Shown: positions 27,591 through 35,376 of the stretch, one piece after another
Position numbering within the stretch: the stretch's first letter is position 1
Layout of the letters: every line of letters starts with the position of its first letter
Assembly (NCBI GenBank): GCA_023398955.1
Contig: JAEWRL010000109.1
Coordinates: 62,001 to 126,000, forward strand
Length of the DNA stretch: 64,000 bases
From: Pseudomonadota bacterium
Lineage (GTDB): Bacteria > Myxococcota_A > Polyangia > Polyangiales > Polyangiaceae
Reading direction: 5' to 3'
Notes under the pieces: generated by a model
Databases searched by the model: none
What the model saw: the letters and a program-made list of their open reading frames with translations, nothing else
What the model was told of the DNA's origin: nothing
Program-made: the position numbers and the translations under genes

Positions 27591-27803
27591 TATATCGCTG
27601 GCGAGCGCCGCGTCGAGATGCTTCCTCCGGTCGAGAGCAGGGCCGGCCCAATCACCGGACGGGACGCAGCTCTCAGGCTCGGCCGTGTGGTGTCGACGGC
27701 CGCCCGCGCAGCGTGGTGGCAGAGACCCGCGGAGCGTCCCGGGTTTTGCGATGGGCCGGGACGTGAACTAGAACGGCTTCTCCCTCCACCTCCCGTAGCA
27801 TCT

Positions 27804-28898
27804 ATGACCGAAGCCTGGGCATTGCGCCTCCTCTCCTCGCCTCACGCCCCGCCACACCGCGTCGCCGGGCTCCCTATCGCGCTTCGCTTGGCCCTCGATG
27901 CCCAGGCGGCCGGCGCGAAGTGCGTCGTAGTCTCGCCCGAGCTCACCAGCATCCGCGAGGCTCTTGCCGATCATCGACTCCGCATTCCTGTTGTAGAGGC
28001 GGCCGGCACGGACGTGGGCGAGGTTGCCGTGGAAGCCCACTGGGTGGTTCATCGGACGCTGCTCAGCCAAGCCGCGCTGGAGGTGGCGAGCAATGACGAG
28101 ACACGATTCGTTCGTGTCGAGACGAGCGCGCCATCGCCTGCACCCTACGGCTTCTCCCCCATCCCCGTGGTTGACGGAGGATCGGCGCGGCGCGCGGAAC
28201 GAGCGCTCTTTCGTGCGCTGCGAAAGCCACAGGACGGCTGGACCTCACGGTGGCTCAACCGCTACATTTCTCTCACCATCTCCCGGTGGCTCGTCCATAC
28301 GCCGCTACGCCCCAATCAAGTCTCCGTGGGCATCCTTGGCGTTGGTTTACTGGGAGCCTGGCTCGCGTCGGGGGGCGGCTACTGGTCTCTGCTCCTCGGT
28401 GCTTCCCTCTTCCAAGCTCAGAGCGTGCTGGACGGATGTGACGGCGAGCTCAGCCGCATCACTCACCGAGGCTCCCTTCTCGGAGAGTGGCTCGACACGG
28501 TGGGCGACGACCTCACCAACTATGGCTTCTTTCTCGGCGCCGCATGGGGCCTGTATCGGACGAGCGGCACAGCGATCTATCTCGGGGCGGGAGCCGTGAT
28601 TCTCTTTGCGGGCGCCATCGCCAGTGGACTCGAGTATCGCTACCTCTATCGGATCGGCAGCGGCGATCTCTTGAAGTACCCGCTCAGCGCGCAGACATCG
28701 CAGGGGACCGGCTTGCTCGGCAGGCTACAGCCACTGTTCAAGCGCGACACATTCGTCTTCGCCACCTTCCTGGCAGCACTCGCTGGTCTCGTCGGCCCCA
28801 TGCTCTTCATCTTCGCTGCGGCTGCCGTCGGCGTGTTCATCACCGTCCTTGCCACCGAGTGGCGCATCGCGCGCCAGCAGGCACCGGCGATGGAGTGA
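27804..28898 (+). CDS. CDP-alcohol phosphatidyltransferase with degenerate nucleotidyltransferase-like N-terminus
   Basis: The C-terminal two thirds form a membrane CDP-alcohol phosphatidyltransferase. The motif DGCDGELSR...G...D...D (about residues 208-235) keeps all acidic metal ligands, with Ser where the consensus has Ala. About six membrane helices surround it. The preceding stretch KPQDGWTSRWLNRYISLTIS resembles the linker of inositol-1-phosphate cytidylyltransferase/DIPP synthase-type fusions. The first 110 residues look like a reduced nucleotidyltransferase fold without its nucleotide-binding motif. The product could be a phospholipid or inositol-phosphate ester; the substrate cannot be read. 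The ATG at 27804 is chosen; longer frames overlap thrC's 5' region. The next gene follows directly. Confidence 0.8.
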   Translation: MTEAWALRLLSSPHAPPHRVAGLPIALRLALDAQAAGAKCVVVSPELTSIREALADHRLRIPVVEAAGTDVGEVAVEAHWVVHRTLLSQAALEVASNDETRFVRVETSAPSPAPYGFSPIPVVDGGSARRAERALFRALRKPQDGWTSRWLNRYISLTISRWLVHTPLRPNQVSVGILGVGLLGAWLASGGGYWSLLLGASLFQAQSVLDGCDGELSRITHRGSLLGEWLDTVGDDLTNYGFFLGAAWGLYRTSGTAIYLGAGAVILFAGAIASGLEYRYLYRIGSGDLLKYPLSAQTSQGTGLLGRLQPLFKRDTFVFATFLAALAGLVGPMLFIFAAAAVGVFITVLATEWRIARQQAPAME

Positions 28899-28903
28899 CC
28901 GTC

Positions 28904-29857
28904 GTGACCAGTCGACACCAGTCGTTCGCATTCCTCGCTCACCTGTGCCACCTGGGCAGTTCCGGGCGGCCGTGGCTCCCGCTCGCGTGGATGGCGGCGA
29001 TGCTAGCGGGGATCGCGTGTTCACGCACCGACGACCCGAGCGAGCCACGAGGTGCTGCCGCCCATTCGGCACCTTGGCCAGCACGACCCGTGAGTTCCGC
29101 ACTGCCACGGGAAGAAGACGTGGCGCTCTACGAGCTGACGTCCAAATCGGAGGTCACGTTCGAGATCCCAGGCCGGCGACGAATGGTATCCGGGCGTGTT
29201 CGTGTGCTCGAGGGTAAGCTCACGGTCGATCTCGCCAATCTCCAACGCACACGAGGCTTCTTCGCTTTTGATGTCGCGAGCATCGTTTTGGCGCCGCTGA
29301 CGGATGCTGGCTCGTCACGGTATGACTCTGCGTTGGCGCACAATTGGCTCGACGTAGGGGCGAGCCGACCAGAGCCCGAGCGCGAGCGCCTCCGGTGGGC
29401 CCGGTTCGAGATCACGGAGGTCACGGACCTGAGTGCCCCAAGCGCTTCATTGGGGAAGGAGTTGACGCCAACAGGGAGCGCCCTCTCCAGCGGCACGGTC
29501 GCAGAAGGCTCCGTCCCTACCAAACAGCGCAGCGTTCTAGCGCGCGTCGTGGGATTCCTTAACCTCCATGCGCGCCAGGTCGCCGCTGCAAGCTCGGTTC
29601 AGACCGTCTTCAGCTTTCGAAACGCAGAGGACACGGCTGCGGCACCCGACACGATCGAAATACGCAGCACCCGCCCCTTCCTCGTGTCCCTCGACGCCCA
29701 CGACATCGAACCGAGAGACAGCCTAGGACGTTCGCGGTCCCCGCACGATGACCCTCTAGCTGGCGAGCTGGGGAACCTGGCGCAGGTGTCATTCTTGCTC
29801 CACTTGCGCTTGACCCGCGCGGCACAGGGCGATGGCGCGGCGGAGCCCGACCGCTAG
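28904..29857 (+). CDS. YceI-like domain lipoprotein
   Basis: A putative lipoprotein (MAAMLAGIAC) whose mature part resembles the YceI lipocalin-like fold: SEVTFEIPG, the strand pair GRVRVLEGKLTVDLANLQ, NWLDVG, and RWARFEITEVTDL. YceI proteins bind amphiphilic or isoprenoid molecules in the periplasm. The GTG at 28904 is chosen because GGAG lies eight bases upstream. Another GTG at 28895 overlaps the previous stop as GTGA. It is coupled to the CDP-alcohol phosphatidyltransferase, so a role in lipid handling is plausible. Its stop overlaps that of the convergent L,D-transpeptidase by a few bases. Confidence 0.72.
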   Translation: MTSRHQSFAFLAHLCHLGSSGRPWLPLAWMAAMLAGIACSRTDDPSEPRGAAAHSAPWPARPVSSALPREEDVALYELTSKSEVTFEIPGRRRMVSGRVRVLEGKLTVDLANLQRTRGFFAFDVASIVLAPLTDAGSSRYDSALAHNWLDVGASRPEPERERLRWARFEITEVTDLSAPSASLGKELTPTGSALSSGTVAEGSVPTKQRSVLARVVGFLNLHARQVAAASSVQTVFSFRNAEDTAAAPDTIEIRSTRPFLVSLDAHDIEPRDSLGRSRSPHDDPLAGELGNLAQVSFLLHLRLTRAAQGDGAAEPDR

Positions 29858-31470
29858 CTCCGGATACGGACGAGGGTTCCGTCAGTAGACATCGCTCCGT
29901 GCCAAGCCCGAGGCACTGGAGGGGAGCTCCATTTGAAGAGCCAGAGAGCGTCGGCCGGAGAAAGGTTCACGCAGCCGTGACTCTTGGGGCGCCCGAACGA
30001 ATCATGCCAGTAGGCGCCATGAAGGGCGTAGTTGCCCTCGAAGTACTGGACCCAGGGCACGTGCCCCATGCTGTACGGGTCGTCGGGGGCATTGCCCGAC
30101 ATGGTCGTGGTGACGTGCTTCGTGTGCACGCGATAGAGGCCCGTGGGCGTCTCAAGGGAGTCCTCTGCGTCCTCTTCCCCCTTCACACCGGTCGAGACGA
30201 GCGTAGCGTAGACTGCCCGGCTGCCCTCGTAAGCGACGAGCGTCTGATCCCGAAGCGATACATCGATCCACGTTCCCCCCCGAGCGACCTCGCGCGGCGG
30301 CCTTTCACGCGCAGACACGATGAGGAGCTGGGCACTGTCTAGCCATGTCCCATCGACAGCCTCCACCAGCTCTCTCGCGCCCCAGCGCACCTTCCCTTCG
30401 GTGAGGCAGAACCCCTCTCGTCGAAGTGCCTGCCCACGCTCCACGAACCCGGCCGCGGGCTCCGCGGCCCTTACGAATACGGCGGCTCGAGCCGACTTCA
30501 CGAAAGCCACCGCAACCGCGCGGGATTCCTGGACCCGTATGCCCTCGAACTCGCTCCCGGTCACGGGCTCCAAACGGTCCAGGGCCAGCACTTCCCGATC
30601 GACGCTCAACCCGAAGCTGCCGCCGTTCGCCCGGAACAGTTCATGAAGTGCAAAGCCGCTCCCCGCAAGGGCGCGTTCCAAGTAGAGGGTCTGGCGCCCG
30701 TAGTCGTAGCCGCGCAAGGTTGGCGCGGCGCCTCCTTCACGCAAGAAGTCCGGCACTGGCGTGAAGCGGCGCTCCTTCCAGGACGCGGGAGTCACTGAAG
30801 ATGGGACGTTGGCCACCTCGTAGCGTCGCCGCTGCTGACGGTTGGGGACTCTCACGTACTTCAGCGGAGCGGGATTCCTGGCTCTTGCGTACATGTACGG
30901 CAATGGGGCGTCACGATCGGGGGAGACAGGCAGGGGCTGCGCTTTGGCATCATCACTGTCCAAGACGGCTTCAACGCCAACGCAGACGTACCCCATCGGT
31001 GACACCCTGTACCATCCGCCCTCGCAGCCCGTGTGTCCAGCAGCGGCTTCGCTGCGCTTGACGCGTGCGCCAGCGCGGAGATAGCCGAGCTTCGGAGATT
31101 CACGCCGCGGAGCGTGGCGCACGATAGCTCGCTCCTGAACGGAGACTAGCTCTGGTGCTCGGTACGTTGTTGCCGCTGGGGAACGCGCTGGCATGCGCCA
31201 CCGCCGTGCTGCTCGCTCGCGACTTGCCTCGGGCTCTCCATCAGGGCTCCCCAGCGGCTCGAGAGCGTGTGCTGAAGGTGGAGCTGTGAGCCCCTCGGAT
31301 CCCACACCCTCCCGCGACGCCCTCTTGCTGCGGGACCCCTCGAACTCCGACGCCTCCTGCAGCGCGCGCCGCTCAGAGCTGGGAAGCGGACCCCTCGACA
31401 CGGGAGTCCCCGGGCAGCTGATGAACAGAGCCGAGCACAGCGCGAGACCGAATCGACGACCTAGAGCCAT
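29854..31470 (-). CDS. L,D-transpeptidase (YkuD) lipoprotein
   Basis: The C-terminal YkuD domain contains the catalytic block HGAYWHDSFGRPKSHGCVNL, with the reactive Cys in SHGCVNL. It begins at TWIDVSLRDQTLVAYEG. A bacterial-SH3-like segment (APRRESPKLGYLRAGARVK through YVCVG) lies in the N-terminal third. The start at 31470 gives a lipoprotein-like signal (LALCSALFISC). Such enzymes make 3-3 peptidoglycan cross-links or attach proteins to the wall; the SH3-like part may guide it to the wall. The central region of about 200 residues has no clear fold. It is convergent with the YceI gene. Confidence 0.88.
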   Translation of the reverse strand: MALGRRFGLALCSALFISCPGTPVSRGPLPSSERRALQEASEFEGSRSKRASREGVGSEGLTAPPSAHALEPLGSPDGEPEASRERAARRWRMPARSPAATTYRAPELVSVQERAIVRHAPRRESPKLGYLRAGARVKRSEAAAGHTGCEGGWYRVSPMGYVCVGVEAVLDSDDAKAQPLPVSPDRDAPLPYMYARARNPAPLKYVRVPNRQQRRRYEVANVPSSVTPASWKERRFTPVPDFLREGGAAPTLRGYDYGRQTLYLERALAGSGFALHELFRANGGSFGLSVDREVLALDRLEPVTGSEFEGIRVQESRAVAVAFVKSARAAVFVRAAEPAAGFVERGQALRREGFCLTEGKVRWGARELVEAVDGTWLDSAQLLIVSARERPPREVARGGTWIDVSLRDQTLVAYEGSRAVYATLVSTGVKGEEDAEDSLETPTGLYRVHTKHVTTTMSGNAPDDPYSMGHVPWVQYFEGNYALHGAYWHDSFGRPKSHGCVNLSPADALWLFKWSSPPVPRAWHGAMSTDGTLVRIRS

Positions 31471-31575
31471 GTCGCAGCGACAGTGGCCCAGGTGAGCGGC
31501 GGCGGCCCAGTTTTCGAGCAACCTCAGGGCCCCGGCAGCGCCATGCCCCAGTTATCGGGACAAAATCCCCAGCGC

Positions 31576-31620
31576 AAAAAGGGACGAGGCGCAACAGCTC
31601 GCGCTGTGACGCCTCGTCCC
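31576..31620 (-). terminator. Intrinsic terminator of the ompA-agmX-like operon
   Basis: Minus strand: GGGACGAGGCG pairs with CGCCTCGTCCC (11 bp), an inner ACAGC/GCTGT extension continues the stem, and TTTTT follows at once. It lies about 20 bp after the stop of the AgmX-like lipoprotein gene, on the correct strand. Confidence 0.9.
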
Positions 31621-31641
31621 TCGCTCTAGAGCGGGCTGAAC

Positions 31642-32034
31642 TCAACCAGCGACTGCTGGCTGCTGGGCAACGAAATCGAAGTAGAAGGTTGCCTGCCCTT
31701 CGCGCTCGTCGGCCGGAGCGAGGGTGAGGCCCTCCACTGCCTGGACGACGCACTGTGCCAGCGGCTCCGGTGCCGTGGTCTGTGCTTCGTCGACGCGCGT
31801 GTTCGTAATGACGCCCGTCTCCGGCTGGACGCTGAACATGATTGCCACGCGACCCGTCAAATCCTGCTGGTTCTTCAGGGCATTCGTGTAGCAAGCCTCG
31901 ATGGCTGGGCGATTGCTTTCAATGAGCTCACGCGTTGCTTCGCGATACTTCTCCGGACTGCGAGCGTAGTAGCTACACCCGACGGTCCCCAGCACCAAAG
32001 CGACCACACCAAGCTTCGTCAGTGACTTTGTCAT
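31642..32034 (-). CDS. AgmX/PglI C-terminal-domain lipoprotein
   Basis: A 130-residue lipoprotein (signal ends LGTVGC). Its C-terminal domain matches the AgmX/PglI (TonB-like) type: IEACYTNALKNQQDLTGRVA, FSVQPETGVITNTRV, LAQCVVQAVEGLTL. In Myxococcus, AgmX and PglI belong to gliding-motility proteins; many small lipoproteins with only this domain occur in the phylum. The ATG at 32034 is preferred because AGGAG lies eight bases before it. It follows the OmpA-like gene by 51 bp and ends in a strong terminator, so the two form an operon. Confidence 0.8.
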   Translation of the reverse strand: MTKSLTKLGVVALVLGTVGCSYYARSPEKYREATRELIESNRPAIEACYTNALKNQQDLTGRVAIMFSVQPETGVITNTRVDEAQTTAPEPLAQCVVQAVEGLTLAPADEREGQATFYFDFVAQQPAVAG

Positions 32035-32085
32035 CCGCATTTCTCCTGCGAAGGCCAATCTGAATTGCTAGCTGCTGGTGCGGCC

Positions 32086-32760
32086 TCAGTTGGCCGCTCC
32101 TGCTGCTGGGTTCTTCTCGGCTGCGTTCTCGCTGCCAGGGATCTTCTTTGTTTCGAGCACGGTCTCTTCGCCCGTCTTCGGATCGATCTGAATCTTCTTC
32201 TGAACGATGTCCTGCTCGAGGATGTTGAACTCAACGCGACGGTTCTTTTCGCGACCTTCCTCGGTCTCGTTGTCGGCGATGGGCTTGGTTTCCCCGAACC
32301 CCTTCGCCACGAGCTTGTCCTTGTCCACGCCCTGGGTGACGAGGTACGCACGAACCGCCTTGGCGCGTTTATCGGACAACTTCATGTTGTAGTCGTCCGC
32401 ACCGTCGGAGCTCGCGTGGCCCTCCACCTGGATCTTCTTGATCCGTGGCGTCTTCTTGATGACGTCAGCCACCTCGTTCAGGAGGCTGTGAGACACTTCC
32501 AGAATATTTGCGGAATTGTACTCAAACTGCACTTTTTCGTTGATTTGGATTCTGTCTTCCTTCAGCTCGACGCGTGGCGGAGGCTCCGGCGGTGCCTCAG
32601 GCTTCGGCGCTGGCGGCGGCGGGGGCAGGGCGCCCATCACCGCAACCGGCGTCTGATCCTGAAACACAGTCGTTCCGCCACAGCCAGCCAAGCCTACGGC
32701 CGACAGCAGCACTACTGAGAGGCTTGTGCCTCTCATCATGGGCTTGTGAGATGTCTTCAT
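32086..32760 (-). CDS. OmpA/Pal-like peptidoglycan-binding lipoprotein
   Basis: A 224-residue lipoprotein (signal ends GLAGC). A Pro-rich linker precedes an OmpA C-terminal domain: VQFEYNSANI, VEGHASSDGADDYNMKLSDKRA and RRVEFNIL. This domain binds diaminopimelate in peptidoglycan and anchors the outer membrane. The order lipid anchor, linker and OmpA domain equals Pal, but no tol genes are nearby. A short charged tail follows. It is the first gene of an operon with the AgmX-like lipoprotein. Confidence 0.88.
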   Translation of the reverse strand: MKTSHKPMMRGTSLSVVLLSAVGLAGCGGTTVFQDQTPVAVMGALPPPPPAPKPEAPPEPPPRVELKEDRIQINEKVQFEYNSANILEVSHSLLNEVADVIKKTPRIKKIQVEGHASSDGADDYNMKLSDKRAKAVRAYLVTQGVDKDKLVAKGFGETKPIADNETEEGREKNRRVEFNILEQDIVQKKIQIDPKTGEETVLETKKIPGSENAAEKNPAAGAAN

Positions 32761-32816
32761 AGGTCAGCTCCCTCGTGGATCACTGCACAGGCCTTAGGTT
32801 CCCCGTTAGGCCACGC

Positions 32817-32844
32817 ATCATCGCCATACCAGCGAGAAGGTCAA
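32817..32844 (-). promoter_or_regulatory. Possible sigma-70 promoter of the ompA-like operon
   Basis: Minus strand TTGACC (32839-32844), 16-bp spacer, GATGAT (32817-32822), about 55 bp before the ATG. Both boxes match consensus in four or five of six positions. Confidence 0.5.
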
Positions 32845-33115
32845 GCTTCACGCGCGCAAATCGCACGAAAAACGGGCGCCCATTTCAGTTTCGGTAAAAT
32901 TACCAGGAAAACCCCTACGTCAGGACGTCCAATGGAGACGTGCATTGCTCCAAGCCGCTCGCCGGACGCAACGACGAAACGCGAAACGGACATCGGCTTT
33001 CTGATCGGCCAGGCCTCACGCACCAAGGCACTTACTGAAGTGCTTCTTGAACGGCTGGCGAGTGAAGCACGCCGCGCCGCATCAGCTCGCCACATTGGAC
33101 GTCCGCGCGGGGACG
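32845..33115. other. Gap between rlmE and the ompA-like gene
   Basis: Together with the leader this makes about 355 bp without an accepted gene. A plus-strand frame from an ATG at 32932 runs into the antisense of rlmE and has no recognisable domain. The stretch 32860-32910 is more AT-rich than its surroundings. Confidence 0.35.
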
Positions 33116-33703
33116 TCAGTCTGGGCGCCCGACTAAGAATACCTCGGAGCTGTTCTGGCGGGTGCCGCGAGGTTTGATGACACGACACCCGCCGAAGATC
33201 CGACGCGTCTCCGAGCGAGCGCGTTCGAAGTCCGGCCCCATGAATAGCTTCCCAACGAAAACGGTGCTGGCCCGGCCAAGCTGCTCCGCAAGTCCCAGAG
33301 CCATCTCGAAGAGCTCGAAGCTCCGTACCTGATCGCGTAGCTTCGAGCCGGACGTGCTCGGAGCCATATCGCTCATGACAATGTCGTAGGGCCCGTGGGT
33401 GCTCAACTCCCCCGCAAGCTCGAAGGCGTCCCCGAGATAGATCACCGCGTTCGGCAACGGTGGGAGCCGGAGCTCCTGCAGGTCCACGGCGACGACAAGC
33501 CCTTCTGAGCCAACCCGCTTGGCCGCATAGCTGGTCCAAGACCCGGGCGCAGCCCCTAGGTCGAGTACCCGTGCACCTCGCCGCAGGAGCGCACATCGTT
33601 CATCGATTTCCTGCAGCTTGAAGACGCTGCGCGCAGGAAACCCTTCGGCCCGCGCCTGTCGGGTTCGCGCGTCGCCGATGTAGGGGTTTTTGTGTCGGCC
33701 CAT
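33116..33703 (-). CDS. rlmE: 23S rRNA 2'-O-methyltransferase RlmE (FtsJ/RrmJ)
   Basis: A 195-residue FtsJ-fold methyltransferase that modifies the A-loop uridine (U2552 in E. coli) of 23S rRNA. The SAM-binding motif is VLDLGAAPGSW, and the catalytic tetrad Lys29, Asp112, Lys152, Glu187 is complete (VFKLQEID, MSDMAPSTSG, VGKLFMG, SSEVFLVG). It starts three bases after the stop of the upstream methyltransferase fusion, so the two are coupled, downstream of rplC. The usual ftsH neighbour of E. coli is absent. Confidence 0.93.
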   Translation of the reverse strand: MGRHKNPYIGDARTRQARAEGFPARSVFKLQEIDERCALLRRGARVLDLGAAPGSWTSYAAKRVGSEGLVVAVDLQELRLPPLPNAVIYLGDAFELAGELSTHGPYDIVMSDMAPSTSGSKLRDQVRSFELFEMALGLAEQLGRASTVFVGKLFMGPDFERARSETRRIFGGCRVIKPRGTRQNSSEVFLVGRPD

Positions 33704-33706
33704 GTC

Positions 33707-35284
33707 TCAAGCTACCTTAACCCAGAAGCTCTTGCTCGGGCTAGGCTGGCCTCCGAGTGCCGGACAGTCCATCGGCGTGGATGCCAGTTCACAACGCAGT
33801 ACCCTCCGCCCCGCGCTGGCCGCAGCGGCTTCCAGCGTCCGCTGTAGCCTGGCCACCGGCGTCTTGCGGTGATTCGTGACTGCAAGTAGCCAACCTCCCG
33901 ACGCCAGCAGAGCCAGAGCATCCGTCGCAATGTGTAGATAGTCCTTGGCGACCGAGAACGTACCGCGGCGTCCACTCGTGGAGAAGCTCGGCGGATCGAG
34001 GACGACGACATCGTACGCGCGCTGATGGCGCCGCGCACCCCTCAGCCATCGTACGGCGTCGGCCTTCACGAACTCGTGGGAAGAGGGATCGATACCGTTG
34101 AGCTCGAAGTTGCGCCGCCCCCAGTCCAGTGCAGGACCGGCAAGATCCACGCTCGTGGTGCGAGCGCCCGCGAGCGCAGCGGCGACGCTGAACGAGCAAG
34201 TGTACGAGAAGAGGTTAAGCACCTTCTGGCCCAACTTGACCATGGCATTGAGCCGTGCGCGGTTCTCCCGCTGGTCGACGAAGAGCCCGCAGCTCAGTCC
34301 CTCCCCGAGCGATACCCATAGCTTCAGCGCACCTTCAGCAACGACGAAGGCTTCTGGCGCTTCGTCGCCAGCGACGGGTTCGGACGGCGCCAACGCGCAG
34401 CGCTGTTGGCGCCGCAGGTCGGCGCGCACACGCCGCTTGGCGTAGACTCCCCGCGCGCCAGACTCCATCAAAGCCGCCACACAATCCGCCTCGAGCCTTG
34501 CCGGCATATCTCCTTCGATAGAGAGAACCGCCCACTCTGCGAACTGGTCTACGGTGATACCGAGAAGACCGTCCCCGGCACCATTGACTAAACGGTAGGC
34601 GTTGGCGCGGGAAGCCAACCTTCGCCTCCCGGAAGCGGCTGCGAGCAGGCGCGCCCGAACTGCCCGCGCAGACCAGAACTGCGGCGGCGACAACAACAGC
34701 CTCCAATCCTCCGGAAGCGGTGCGGCTGGCAGGGGCAAGTCGCCATGCTCGAACCGAACCACCTCGAGGTGCAACATGGGGCGCCAGCAAGGCGCGCCTC
34801 CATTCTCCGTATCCCCGACGATGGGGACTCCGGCCCGCGCCAAGCGCCGCCTCAATGTGTCGCTCGAGCCCGTCGCGGCGCTCCAGCGCACGAGTGCATG
34901 CTCGCCTGCCTCCTCGACGACTTCCGTGTCCAGGATACCCTCGCTCCTGAGACGAGCGTCGCCTCGCCGAAGGTCCGTCGTCCCCACGATGGCTAGATAC
35001 CCGTACCTCACGCCCCGTCCCACGGCTGCCCGTGCCAAACGTCGCGCCGCTGGCGATATCGGAAGTGCGACGAGTCCACTCACGTCCACTTCGAGCTGCA
35101 TCAGCGCGGCGCTGCGAAGACCTGCCCAATTCGCCCCGCCGCGACCATGCGCGAGACTGACGCGCAAGCTCTCCCAAATCGCCCGCAGGTCCATCCCGGA
35201 GGGCTTGGAGAGCGCGACCCAGTCATCACTCTGGCTGAGTAGAGCGAATGCCGGCAAGCTGGAGTGTCGAGGCTCGATTGGCAC
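33707..35284 (-). CDS. Degenerate RluA-like pseudouridine synthase domain fused to an RlmI/RlmK-type rRNA methyltransferase
   Basis: The N-terminal 190 residues follow the RluA fold: SDDWVALSKPSGM, then the motif-II position, RYGYLAIVG, and GVPIVGDTENGG. The active-site motif HRLDxxTSG reads MQLEVDVSG, so the catalytic Asp is Glu (about residue 65) and the Arg is Gln. The later TGRTHQIR motif reads TGSSDTLR. Pseudouridylation is therefore unlikely, and this part may only bind rRNA. The C-terminal part is an RlmI-type SAM methyltransferase (NLFSYTCSFSVAAALAGA, VVLDPPSFST) acting on cytosine or guanine C5/N positions in 23S rRNA. I chose GTG at 35284 (AGAGG upstream). An ATG at 35344 would place a terminator-like hairpin inside codons 2-13. 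Confidence 0.82.
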   Translation of the reverse strand: MPIEPRHSSLPAFALLSQSDDWVALSKPSGMDLRAIWESLRVSLAHGRGGANWAGLRSAALMQLEVDVSGLVALPISPAARRLARAAVGRGVRYGYLAIVGTTDLRRGDARLRSEGILDTEVVEEAGEHALVRWSAATGSSDTLRRRLARAGVPIVGDTENGGAPCWRPMLHLEVVRFEHGDLPLPAAPLPEDWRLLLSPPQFWSARAVRARLLAAASGRRRLASRANAYRLVNGAGDGLLGITVDQFAEWAVLSIEGDMPARLEADCVAALMESGARGVYAKRRVRADLRRQQRCALAPSEPVAGDEAPEAFVVAEGALKLWVSLGEGLSCGLFVDQRENRARLNAMVKLGQKVLNLFSYTCSFSVAAALAGARTTSVDLAGPALDWGRRNFELNGIDPSSHEFVKADAVRWLRGARRHQRAYDVVVLDPPSFSTSGRRGTFSVAKDYLHIATDALALLASGGWLLAVTNHRKTPVARLQRTLEAAAASAGRRVLRCELASTPMDCPALGGQPSPSKSFWVKVA

Positions 35285-35305
35285 CGCGTGTGCCTCTGAA
35301 ACGCC

Positions 35306-35336
35306 AAAACGCCGGCGCCATGGGAGCACCGGCGTT
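35306..35336 (-). terminator. Terminator or attenuator after rplC
   Basis: Minus strand AACGCCGG and CCGGCGTT form an 8-bp stem with a 13-nt loop, followed by TTTTGG. It lies 40-70 bp after the rplC stop and before the GTG of the next gene. It could end or attenuate transcription so that L3 is made in excess over the methyltransferases. Confidence 0.6.
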
Positions 35337-35376
35337 GGCCGCACAAAGAAGCGTTAGTTCAACGAAGTGCGTGCAC

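Noticed and set aside
32932..33177. Possible small plus-strand gene from ATG 32932 running into antisense rlmE
   Set aside because: No ribosome-binding site, no family resemblance, and half of it lies opposite rlmE.
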